Shown here piece after piece: positions 1 through 5,701 of a DNA stretch of 6,064 nt. Source of the DNA: an uncultured Clostridia bacterium (GTDB lineage: Bacteria; Bacillota; Clostridia; Oscillospirales; CAG-382); NCBI GenBank assembly GCA_947305675.1, contig CAMZED010000091.1, forward strand, positions 1 through 6,064, read 5' to 3'. Under the pieces are notes generated by a model that saw only the letters and a program-made list of their open reading frames with translations, searched no databases and was not told the origin of the DNA. How positions within the stretch are numbered: position 1 is the first letter of the stretch; every line of letters begins with the position of its first letter. The position numbers were made by a program, and so were the translations under genes.

Positions 1-298
1 CGTCGTATTCGTAGATTTTCTGCTCGTTGGAAATTATTTCTTTTTCGGCGGCGGTCTGAAGATCTTTTTCTTCAAGCGTTACTCCCGCCGCAAGTACAAC
101 GCAGGCAACCTCCCGCAGGGAGGCGACCGCGATAACGTTTATGTTGGACATGATCGTCACCCAGGCGTCGCCTTCTTCGACGCTGCCCATTACCCAGCTC
201 AAAAGATCACCGGCATATCCCCCGGTAACTTCGCGTTCCGGGTCAGGCAGGCAAAGAGGTTCAAGCGAAAGCGCGGTTTTAAGTTCTGCGACGGTCAT
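1..298 (-). CDS. DRTGG-domain-like protein, second copy in the operon (3' end beyond window)
   Basis: Last gene of the minus-strand hydrogenase-like operon visible here. It starts at the ATG at 296-298 and runs off the left edge after 99 codons, so the C-terminus is missing. An AAGGAG ribosome binding site lies at 309-314, and the start is 29 bp after the stop of the H-domain gene. The protein begins MTVAELKTAL and contains REVTGGYAGDLLSWVMG (about residues 22-38), then GDAWVTIMSNINVIAVASL (about 43-61). To me this matches small DRTGG-type proteins, often annotated as serine kinase or transcriptional regulator, that accompany [FeFe]-hydrogenase genes in Clostridia. DRTGG domains are small regulatory folds of unclear ligand. 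No kinase P-loop is seen, so an enzymatic kinase label would be misleading. It is related in type but not close in sequence to the protein at 2107-2457. The family call is from memory of the motif pattern. Confidence 0.8.
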   Translation of the reverse strand, partial: MTVAELKTALSLEPLCLPDPEREVTGGYAGDLLSWVMGSVEEGDAWVTIMSNINVIAVASLREVACVVLAAGVTLEEKDLQTAAEKEIISNEQKIYEYD

Positions 299-308
299 TT
301 TCCGAATG

Positions 309-314
309 CTCCTT
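309..314 (-). promoter_or_regulatory. Ribosome binding site of the edge DRTGG-like gene
   Basis: AAGGAG on the minus strand, 10 nt before the ATG at 296-298. This gene is not annotated by any long open frame that closes inside the window, so the site helps fix its start. Confidence 0.75.
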
Positions 315-327
315 TCAAAGGTGGCTC

Positions 328-1659
328 TCAGCCGTTGTTATCGTCGGCCGGCGTGGTTATATCGCCGTCGGCGCGGTAATTCCGGGCGAGTTCCTCGATC
401 AGCGAACGCATATTGACAATGCATTCGTCCTCGGTCGTTTCGCCTTTGACCACGTCCTCGGCGAAGGCGCGGCAGGTCGGAGACCCGCACGATCCGCAAT
501 CGTGGTCGGGCAGTCTTTGGCAGAGTTTTTCGATCTTTGCCATTTTTTCAAGCGATTCGCCCAGCGTTTTGCCGAGCGGAGGAGCCTCGATAAAATCGAC
601 GTGACGCATCGAGTATTCAGCCGGGACGTCGACTGATCCTTCGCCCGGTTTGCTGCGGATGACCGTGTTGGTTATCGGCAGCGTGCGGCGGATGTTTGTA
701 AGCCTTGCGTTGGCGATATAAGGGTTCTCGACAGAAAGCACTCCGCCCGAACAGCCGCCGTTGCAGGCGTTCAGCTCGATGAATTCAAGTTCGGATAAGG
801 ATTCGTCCTCTAAATGGTCGAGCACCATAATAACGTTTTCTATCCCGTCGGCGGCAAGATATTTTTCGTTGAACAGCGCCGACGATTCGCCCCCGGACGA
901 AGCCCAGCTTACGCCGATCATACCCGAATCGGACGAATGTTCCGGCGCTATGCCGGCGTCCATCGCCGAAATAAGCGAAAAATATACCTCGGAAACCGCC
1001 AGGACGACGTCGACTTCGGTCTTGTCGTCGGCGGGACGGTTTTTAACGAAACTGATCTTTGCGGGGCAGGGCGATATGAACGCGATCCCTATATCTTCTT
1101 TCTTAAGTTCGGGATGTTCGCTCAGCGCCTTTTTGCGTGCTTCCATCGCGGCGATCTCCATCGGCGATTTTATCGGCAGAAGGTGATCGCAAAGTTCCGG
1201 GTAGCGCAGGCTGATAAGCCTTACGACCGCCGGGCAGGCGGAGCTTATGACCGGCTTTTTGATGTCGCCGCGCATAAGATAATGGCGGGTGTAGCCGGTG
1301 ACCGTCTCGGCGGCGCAGCTAACCTCGAAAACGTCGTCGAAGCCCACTTTGTAAAGTCCCTCGATGAGATAATCGAGATCATACAGATTATTGAACTGAC
1401 CGTAAAGCGAAGGCGCGGGCAGCGCGATCTTGTATTTAAACCGTTCGAGAGAATCGAAATGATCGTAAGCCGCTTTTTTCGCCTTGTGCGCGCACATACG
1501 TATGCACTCGCCGCAATCTATGCACCGCGAGGCGTTTATGTGCGCTTTGCCGTTCCGGATGCGTATCGCCTCGGTAGGGCAGCGCTTGAGGCAGCTGGTA
1601 CATCCCACGCATTTATCGGGATTGAGTGATACGCTGTGGTTGTATTCGAAGATTTCCAT
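328..1659 (-). CDS. [FeFe]-hydrogenase-like H-domain protein with N- and C-terminal [4Fe-4S] modules, probably sensory or accessory
   Basis: A 443-residue cytoplasmic iron-sulfur protein. Residues 12-60 form a 2x[4Fe-4S] ferredoxin domain (C17, C20, C23, C27 and C46, C49, C52, C56). Residues about 75-330 are the hydrogenase large-subunit H-domain. H-cluster ligands are visible as C142 (VISSACPAVV), C198 (FISPCPAK), and C299 and C303 (ACNGGCSGG). Residues about 380-415 form a further [4Fe-4S] domain with C388, C391, C396 and C413. Compared with catalytic enzymes, motif 1 TSCCPxW reads SSACPAV, so the proton-relay cysteine is Ala141. In motif 2 the Met before PC is Ser196, while Lys201 is kept. 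Loss of that cysteine is known in sensory (HydS, group C) hydrogenases, but those usually end in a PAS domain and this one does not. Start ATG has an AGGGGG site at 1666-1671. It follows the HATPase gene by 25 bp. Sensory or electron-relay function is inference; low-activity catalysis is possible. Confidence 0.93.
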   Translation of the reverse strand: MEIFEYNHSVSLNPDKCVGCTSCLKRCPTEAIRIRNGKAHINASRCIDCGECIRMCAHKAKKAAYDHFDSLERFKYKIALPAPSLYGQFNNLYDLDYLIEGLYKVGFDDVFEVSCAAETVTGYTRHYLMRGDIKKPVISSACPAVVRLISLRYPELCDHLLPIKSPMEIAAMEARKKALSEHPELKKEDIGIAFISPCPAKISFVKNRPADDKTEVDVVLAVSEVYFSLISAMDAGIAPEHSSDSGMIGVSWASSGGESSALFNEKYLAADGIENVIMVLDHLEDESLSELEFIELNACNGGCSGGVLSVENPYIANARLTNIRRTLPITNTVIRSKPGEGSVDVPAEYSMRHVDFIEAPPLGKTLGESLEKMAKIEKLCQRLPDHDCGSCGSPTCRAFAEDVVKGETTEDECIVNMRSLIEELARNYRADGDITTPADDNNG

Positions 1660-1684
1660 ATCGTACCCCCTATCGTTTTGCCGT

Positions 1685-2110
1685 TCAGGCGATGTTGACT
1701 GTCATCGTTATCGTCGTTCCGACGCCTATTTCGGTTTCGATCACCATGGTGTCGGAGTTGGCTTTCATATTCGGGAGACCCATACCCGCTCCGAACCCCA
1801 GCGCGCGTATCCTTTCGGGCGCGGTGGAATATCCCGCCTGCATGGCAAGATCGACGTCTTTTATGCCCGGGCCGCGGTCGCAAAGGACTATCTCGATCCG
1901 GTCGGAATAAACAGTGACCTCGGCATAACCGCCGCTTGCATGGATGACCATGTTGATCTCGCCCTCGTACATGGCGATAGCGACTCTGCGGATTATGTCC
2001 TGAGGGAAACCGAGTTGACGGAGCGATTTTTTGACTTTTACCGACGCTTCGCCGGCGGACGTGAAATTCTCCCCGTCTATGTCGAAGTGGAACTTTAAAG
2101 GTTCGCTCAT
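1685..2110 (-). CDS. Small HATPase (anti-sigma factor / RsbW-like serine-threonine kinase fold)
   Basis: A 141-residue stand-alone GHKL ATPase domain. The N-box is seen as AMYEGEINMVIHA, with E49 and N53 as the expected Mg/ATP-binding positions. The G1 box is DRGPGI (D78, G80, G82), the G2 box is GFGAGMGL (G105-L112), and GVGTT follows at 129-133. There is no receiver, dimerisation or membrane segment, so it resembles the RsbW/SpoIIAB class that phosphorylates small partner proteins or binds sigma factors, rather than a sensor histidine kinase. Its ATG overlaps the stop of the upstream DRTGG gene as ATGA (2107-2110). No strong ribosome binding site is visible, pointing to translational coupling. 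Similar HATPase genes commonly sit in clostridial hydrogenase clusters, where their target is unknown. Its partner could be a phosphatase or antagonist encoded beyond the window (inference). Confidence 0.9.
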   Translation of the reverse strand: MSEPLKFHFDIDGENFTSAGEASVKVKKSLRQLGFPQDIIRRVAIAMYEGEINMVIHASGGYAEVTVYSDRIEIVLCDRGPGIKDVDLAMQAGYSTAPERIRALGFGAGMGLPNMKANSDTMVIETEIGVGTTITMTVNIA

Positions 2111-2457
2111 TTCAGAGCGGTGCTTTTCAGCCCGGATTCATAAATGAGTCCGCAGGCTTCGAACATCCGGAGCGGGCTTGCCATAACGACGATCTCGCAT
2201 TTTTCGGCAAGTTCGATAATCTCCGGTGTCGGGCGCTTGTTCCGTACGAAAAGAATAGCGCGCATATCCATCATTTCGGCGGTTCTGACTACCTGTGTGT
2301 TTACAAGCCCGGTGATTAGCAATCCCTGGTCTTTTACAAAAGCGAGTACGTCGCTCATCATATCGCTGCCGCAGGCAGAGAAAACCTCTGTCCCGAGCAG
2401 TTCGGGGCAAGCTAATACTTCAGCGTTGGCGAGTGCGGCGATTTCACTTATTTTCAT
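2107..2457 (-). CDS. DRTGG-domain protein, first copy in the operon
   Basis: A 116-residue soluble protein. I place the start at the ATG at 2455-2457, giving MKISEIAALANAEVLACPEL, because related proteins begin with a similar MK-x-SEI segment. The alternative is an in-frame TTG at 2467-2469 that would add four residues and overlap the previous stop; it has no good ribosome binding site. The core (about residues 37-75) contains VLAFVKDQGLLITGLVNTQ then a segment ending RAILFVRNKRP, the pattern of a DRTGG-type domain as found in HPr-kinase-like and hydrogenase-linked proteins. There is no P-loop or other catalytic motif. It lies 8 bp downstream of the NuoE-like gene and its stop overlaps the start of the HATPase gene by 4 bp, so all three are probably co-translated. 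Role unknown; a small regulatory or ligand-binding partner of the HATPase or H-domain protein is inference. Confidence 0.85.
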   Translation of the reverse strand: MKISEIAALANAEVLACPELLGTEVFSACGSDMMSDVLAFVKDQGLLITGLVNTQVVRTAEMMDMRAILFVRNKRPTPEIIELAEKCEIVVMASPLRMFEACGLIYESGLKSTALK

Positions 2458-2465
2458 GGCTTCTA

Positions 2466-2942
2466 TCAATATTTGGCAAGTATGCCTTTTACGTCGGCGG
2501 GAACAAGCCTGCCGTAAACGTCGCCGTCGATCGTCATAACCGGGGCAAGGCCGCAGCAGCCGAGGCAGCGGGTGTCCTGGATCGAGAATTTGCCGTCGGA
2601 AGTGGTTTCGCCGGATTCGATGCCAAGCGCGCCTTTTACGGCGTTGAGCACGTCTGCCGCGCCTTTGACGTAGCAGGCGGTACCAGTGCAGACGCTTATT
2701 ACATGGTCGCCCTTAGGCTGAAGCGAGAAAAGAGCGTAGAAAGTAGCCACGCCGTAGATCTCGGAAACCGGAACGTCGAGCCTGTCGGAAATAAGCTGCA
2801 TTGTCTCGAACGAAAGATAGCCGAATAATTCCTGAGCTTTTTGCATAACGGGAATAAGGTTGCCCTTGACTTCCTTCTGCTCGGCTATATAAGCCTCGAG
2901 TTCGGCATTCTTCTGCTCGATCTGTTCTTTGGTAAGTGCCAT
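2466..2942 (-). CDS. NuoE/HydC-like [2Fe-2S] thioredoxin-fold subunit
   Basis: A 158-residue protein of the NADH-dehydrogenase 24 kDa (NuoE) family. These are thioredoxin-fold [2Fe-2S] subunits that pass electrons in NADH-linked complexes, including electron-bifurcating [FeFe] hydrogenases. The helical N-terminus (residues 1-75, with LIPVMQKAQELFGYL and SEIYGVATFYALF) precedes the cluster domain. Ligands are C85 and C90 (VCTGTACYVKG) and C126 and C130 (DTRCLGCCGLAP). Length is normal for the family. The start at 2940-2942 is supported by a perfect AGGAGG at 2951-2956, 8 nt upstream. A GTG 24 codons further upstream would add an atypical extension read from the leader, so I reject it. It is the first gene of the leftward operon. 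No NuoF-like FMN/NADH subunit is next to it, so its electron partner is either the H-domain protein at 328-1659 or encoded past the left edge. Confidence 0.95.
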   Translation of the reverse strand: MALTKEQIEQKNAELEAYIAEQKEVKGNLIPVMQKAQELFGYLSFETMQLISDRLDVPVSEIYGVATFYALFSLQPKGDHVISVCTGTACYVKGAADVLNAVKGALGIESGETTSDGKFSIQDTRCLGCCGLAPVMTIDGDVYGRLVPADVKGILAKY

Positions 2943-2950
2943 ATGAAGTT

Positions 2951-2956
2951 CCTCCT
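2951..2956 (-). promoter_or_regulatory. Ribosome binding site of the NuoE-like gene
   Basis: Perfect AGGAGG on the minus strand, 8 nt before the ATG. It decides between this start and the upstream in-frame GTG. An AT-rich inverted repeat (2956-2962 with 2971-2977) directly abuts it. Confidence 0.9.
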
Positions 2957-2993
2957 GATATAGATAATCATATATCAATATATTTATTAGCGA

Positions 2994-3040
2994 TTGACGT
3001 GCTATTTTTTGCACGCCAAAACTTTTGACGTGCCGTCAAA
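2994..3040. repeat. Overlapping inverted repeats in the operon leader (possible operators or RNA hairpins)
   Basis: Three overlapping dyads sit just after the predicted transcription start of the minus-strand operon. Dyad A is TTTGACG-TGC-CGTCAAA (3024-3040, perfect 7-bp arms). Dyad B is GCACGCCAAAA-C-TTTTGACGTGC (3011-3033, 10 of 11 positions, the exception a G-U pair in RNA). Dyad C is CGTGC-N8-GCACG (2998-3015). TTGACGTGC occurs as direct copies at 2994-3002 and 3025-3033, 31 bp apart, with an inverted variant at 3011-3019. As DNA this looks like clustered half-sites for a repressor or activator. As RNA, A and C exclude B. No matching known operator: it is not the Rex TTGTTAA-type dyad. 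Confidence 0.6.
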
Positions 3041-3048
3041 CCTTAAGA

Positions 3049-3077
3049 ATTCTACCACAAGACCGATAATTTTTCAA
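3049..3077 (-). promoter_or_regulatory. Sigma-A-like promoter of the hydrogenase-like operon
   Basis: Read on the minus strand: -35 TTGAAA (3072-3077), a 17-bp spacer, and -10 TAGAAT (3049-3054) preceded by TGG, giving an extended -10. Each box differs from consensus at one position. The expected start of transcription is near 3042, leaving about a 100-nt leader before the NuoE-like gene. Confidence 0.8.
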
Positions 3078-3107
3078 TAGTTTTTTGCCGAAAAATGAAA
3101 GCAATTA

Positions 3108-3136
3108 TTGTAATATCCTGAAAAATATGCTATAAG
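3108..3136 (+). promoter_or_regulatory. Promoter of the glucosidase gene, divergent from the operon promoter
   Basis: -35 TTGTAA (3108-3113, 4 of 6), a 17-bp spacer, and -10 TATAAG (3131-3136, 5 of 6) preceded by TGC as an extended -10. Transcription would begin near 3143, giving a very short leader before the AAGGAG site at 3145-3150. A small dyad CAAT-T-ATTG (3102-3110) overlaps the -35 box and might be an operator, but it is too short to call. Confidence 0.6.
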
Positions 3137-3157
3137 TACTGTGAAAGGAGTTCAAAT

Positions 3158-4834
3158 ATGAACAAAAACGATTCCTGGAAACAAAAGATAGCTTATCAGA
3201 TCTATCCCCGCAGTTTTATGGACGCGAACGGCGACGGTGTGGGCGATCTTAAAGGCATAACCTCAAAACTCGATTATCTTAAAGATCTCGGCGTAGATTA
3301 CGTGTGGATCTGCCCGGTCTATGCTTCTCCGATGGACGACGGCGGCTATGATATATCCGATTATTACTCCATCAATCCAATGTTCGGCACGATGGAGGAT
3401 ATGGACGAGCTTATTGCCGAAGCCGGAAAGCGCGGCATAAAAATAATAATGGACCTTGTGCTGAACCATTGCTCGGACGAACACGCGTGGTTCAAAAAAG
3501 CGCTTGCCGACCCGAACAGCGAAGAGGCGGGATACTTCTGGTTCCGCGACAGCGGCGAAAACCCGCCCAACAACTGGAGATCGATGTTCGGCGGTCCGGC
3601 GTGGGAACGCGTTCCCGACGGCAGGTGGTATATGCATCTGTTCTCGAAAAAGCAGCCCGACCTGAACTGGGAAAACCCAAAACTGCGCGAAAAATTATAT
3701 GAAATGATCCGCTGGTGGCTCGATAAAGGGCTGGGCGGGTTCCGTATCGACGCAATCACCCACATAAAGAAGGAGCCGACTCTTTCGTCGCTTCCCGCCG
3801 ACGGTCCGGACGGGATGGTCGATTGTTTTGCGCCGACGCGCAACTATCCCGGGATCGGCAAGCTGCTGACCGAGCTGCGTGAGCAGACTTTTGACAAATA
3901 CGACTGCATCACTGTAGCGGAAGCCGCCGGAGTGCCTTACGACCAGCTTGGCGATTATATAGGCGAAAACGGGTATTTCAGCACGCTTTTCGATTTCACC
4001 TATTCCGAATTATACGTTCACGGGCATACCTGGTACACCTGCAAAAAAGCGTGGGAATGGCCGATATCGCTGCTGAGGGACAAAATGTTCGCCTCCCAGC
4101 TCGAAACGCAGAAGATCGGGTTCGGCGCGGTTTATTTTGAGAACCACGATTACCCGCGCGCCTGCGAAAAGTTCATCCCGCACGAATATCAGAGCCCGCT
4201 TACCCAAAAAATGCTCGGCACGCTGTTCTTCTTCCTGCGCGGGATACCGTTTATTTATCAGGGCGAAGAGTTGGGAATGACCAACACGGTTTTTGAAAGC
4301 ATCGACGCCGTTGACGATATATCGACCAAAAACCATTACCGTATTGCGATAAACGACGGGCTCACCCCCGAGGAGGCTATAAAAGCCGTAAACCGTTACA
4401 GCCGCGACAACGGGCGCGTCCCCTTCCCCTGGACGCCCGGCAAAAACGGCGGTTTTACCGTCGGGAAGCCCTGGATGAAGCCTCACCCGGATTATATCGA
4501 ATTCAACGCCGAGGACGAAGCGAAGGATCAAAACAGCGTTTTGAACTATTACAAAAAAATGGTCGCTCTGCGCAAGAGCGAAGAATACGTCGGCGCGCTT
4601 TCGACCGGCGATATATCCCCGATAATGCTCGATTATCCCGATGTGATCGCTTACGTTCGCTCGGCGGGCGAAAAGAAAGTAGCGGTGATATGTTCGTTCT
4701 CGCCTTATCCGCTCAATGCGAAATTGGGATTTGATCCGCAAAAACTTCTGCTTGCCAACTACGAAACGCCTTTTGAACTGCGCGGCGGCAAAGCCGTTAT
4801 CGCGCCGTTCGCGGCTTTTGTATGTGAAATATGA
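3158..4834 (+). CDS. GH13 alpha-glucosidase (oligo-glucosidase type), cytoplasmic
   Basis: A complete 558-residue glycoside hydrolase family 13 enzyme, normal length for the oligo-1,6-glucosidase / alpha-glucosidase / dextran glucosidase group. It would release glucose from the non-reducing end of short alpha-glucans inside the cell; no signal peptide is present. The N-terminus shows IAYQIYPRSF and a metal-site-like loop DANGDGVGDLKGI (22-34). Conserved region I is DLVLNH (99-104), QPDLNWENP is at 166-174, region II GFRIDAI has nucleophile D198, region III TVAEA has acid/base E255, and region IV FENHD has D331. Barrel followed by C-terminal beta domain ends about residue 558. Alanine (A199), not valine, follows the nucleophile. 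In related families this usually favours alpha-1,4 over alpha-1,6 bonds, so the substrate may be maltose or malto-oligosaccharides (inference). Start is set by AAGGAG at 3145-3150, 7 nt upstream. Trehalose-6-phosphate or sucrose specificity is not excluded. Confidence 0.95.
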   Translation: MNKNDSWKQKIAYQIYPRSFMDANGDGVGDLKGITSKLDYLKDLGVDYVWICPVYASPMDDGGYDISDYYSINPMFGTMEDMDELIAEAGKRGIKIIMDLVLNHCSDEHAWFKKALADPNSEEAGYFWFRDSGENPPNNWRSMFGGPAWERVPDGRWYMHLFSKKQPDLNWENPKLREKLYEMIRWWLDKGLGGFRIDAITHIKKEPTLSSLPADGPDGMVDCFAPTRNYPGIGKLLTELREQTFDKYDCITVAEAAGVPYDQLGDYIGENGYFSTLFDFTYSELYVHGHTWYTCKKAWEWPISLLRDKMFASQLETQKIGFGAVYFENHDYPRACEKFIPHEYQSPLTQKMLGTLFFFLRGIPFIYQGEELGMTNTVFESIDAVDDISTKNHYRIAINDGLTPEEAIKAVNRYSRDNGRVPFPWTPGKNGGFTVGKPWMKPHPDYIEFNAEDEAKDQNSVLNYYKKMVALRKSEEYVGALSTGDISPIMLDYPDVIAYVRSAGEKKVAVICSFSPYPLNAKLGFDPQKLLLANYETPFELRGGKAVIAPFAAFVCEI

Positions 4835-4877
4835 AATGAAAAAATTTATTAAATACTTGTTTTAAGGAGAGATTTCA

Positions 4878-5699
4878 ATGAAAACCGCAAAAAAATTCGC
4901 CGCGTTCCTCTGTATCGCGGTAATGCTCTGCCTTGCGGTGGTCGTCCCGGCATCCGCCGCGGAAGAACGCCCCTTCTGGCTTACTCACTTCGACAACAAC
5001 ACCGTTGAAGGATCCGGCGTTGTTTTCACCCAGCCCTATGACGGCGCGGTCTGGTGGGTCCACGTCGCGTTCAAACCCGTCGAGGGAGCAAACAGCACCT
5101 ACGAGATAACCGCCATTTCCGACGGCACTCCCGACGGCGCCGGAGTCGCTCAGGCGATACCCGAGGGCGGATTCGTTTACGCTTCCAACTACGGCAACGA
5201 TTACCCCGCGCTTGGATTGGGCGATACCGATTACACCTCGGATAACTGCTCGAATATGATCGCCGACATACTTACCTGGAAAGTCGGCGACAAGTTCGTT
5301 ATCCACGGCCTCGATTTTGAAAACCGCACGGTCCCCACGACCACTCCCGATATGAATTGGTACGACGACGAATACGTTTGCACCGCAACTTACGAGATCT
5401 ATGACGGTTCTAACGCTCCCGCCGACGGCACTACCGATCCCGTCGAATCGTCCGAGGATACTCCCGAACCCGTCGAATCGTCCGAGGAAGCCGGGTCTCC
5501 CGCCGAATCGTCGGAATCCGACGACGCCGTGAACGAACCGGCTGAAAGCGCTACCGCGGTCAGCGCTCCCGAATCCGCTCCCGCCGCGTCCGAATCCGCT
5601 TCGGAAGGGCTGCCCACCGCCGCGATAGTCGTCATTGTCGTCGCCGCAGTCGCCATAATCTGCTGCGTGATAATTCTTATTGTAAAGAAAAAGAAATAA
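4878..5699 (+). CDS. Uncharacterised secreted, membrane-anchored surface protein
   Basis: A 273-residue protein I do not recognise. It has a typical signal peptide (KTAKK, hydrophobic core to about residue 23, likely cleavage after PASA/PASAA at 27-28). The extracellular domain (about 29-176) is rich in Trp, Tyr, Asp and Gly, with two cysteines (C124, C168) that could form a disulfide. The acidic low-complexity linker (about 177-244) is rich in Ser, Glu, Pro and Ala. One membrane helix (about 247-269) ends in KKKK, so the protein would face outward as a type I membrane protein. There is no LPXTG motif and no lipobox. AAGGAG at 4864-4869 precedes the ATG. The gap after the glucosidase stop is 43 bp with no clear promoter or terminator, so the two may be co-transcribed. 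A sugar-binding or adhesive role would fit the aromatic-rich domain but is a guess. Confidence 0.85.
   Translation: MKTAKKFAAFLCIAVMLCLAVVVPASAAEERPFWLTHFDNNTVEGSGVVFTQPYDGAVWWVHVAFKPVEGANSTYEITAISDGTPDGAGVAQAIPEGGFVYASNYGNDYPALGLGDTDYTSDNCSNMIADILTWKVGDKFVIHGLDFENRTVPTTTPDMNWYDDEYVCTATYEIYDGSNAPADGTTDPVESSEDTPEPVESSEEAGSPAESSESDDAVNEPAESATAVSAPESAPAASESASEGLPTAAIVVIVVAAVAIICCVIILIVKKKK
5439..5528 (+). repeat. 30-bp tandem repeat, three units, in the linker of the surface protein
   Basis: The 20-nt block at 5439-5458 recurs exactly at 5469-5488 and as a diverged copy from 5499. The period is 30 bp, in frame, encoding PVESSEDTPE, PVESSEEAGS and PAESSESDDA. Such in-frame repeats can expand or contract, changing the length of the stalk between the outer domain and the membrane. 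Confidence 0.85.
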
Positions 5700-5701
5700 A
5701 T

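Noticed and set aside
814..1629. Long open frame (271 codons) on the plus strand
   Set aside because: It lies antisense to the H-domain gene, whose cysteine motifs are unmistakable. Its translation is Arg/Phe-rich with no family resemblance, and it has no ribosome binding site I can support.
2943..3014. Extended N-terminus of the NuoE-like protein from a GTG start
   Set aside because: The extension is translated from the repeat-rich leader, is atypical for NuoE, and ignores the perfect AGGAGG placed 8 nt before the ATG at 2942.
2994..3040. Rex (NADH-sensing repressor) operator in the operon leader
   Set aside because: Rex sites have TTGTTAA/TTAACAA arms. The arms here are TTTGACG/CGTCAAA with different spacing.
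3090..3110. Possible CcpA cre-type or LacI-type operator upstream of the glucosidase
   Set aside because: The bases do not match the cre consensus with its central CG. The only dyad (CAAT-T-ATTG) is too short to separate from chance.
4010..4741. Open frame of 243 codons on the minus strand
   Set aside because: It is a shadow of the GH13 gene, which carries all conserved catalytic regions in the opposite direction.
4835..4877. Separate promoter for the surface protein gene
   Set aside because: The 43-bp gap is AT-rich, but I could not find a -35/-10 pair with proper spacing. Co-transcription with the glucosidase is simpler.
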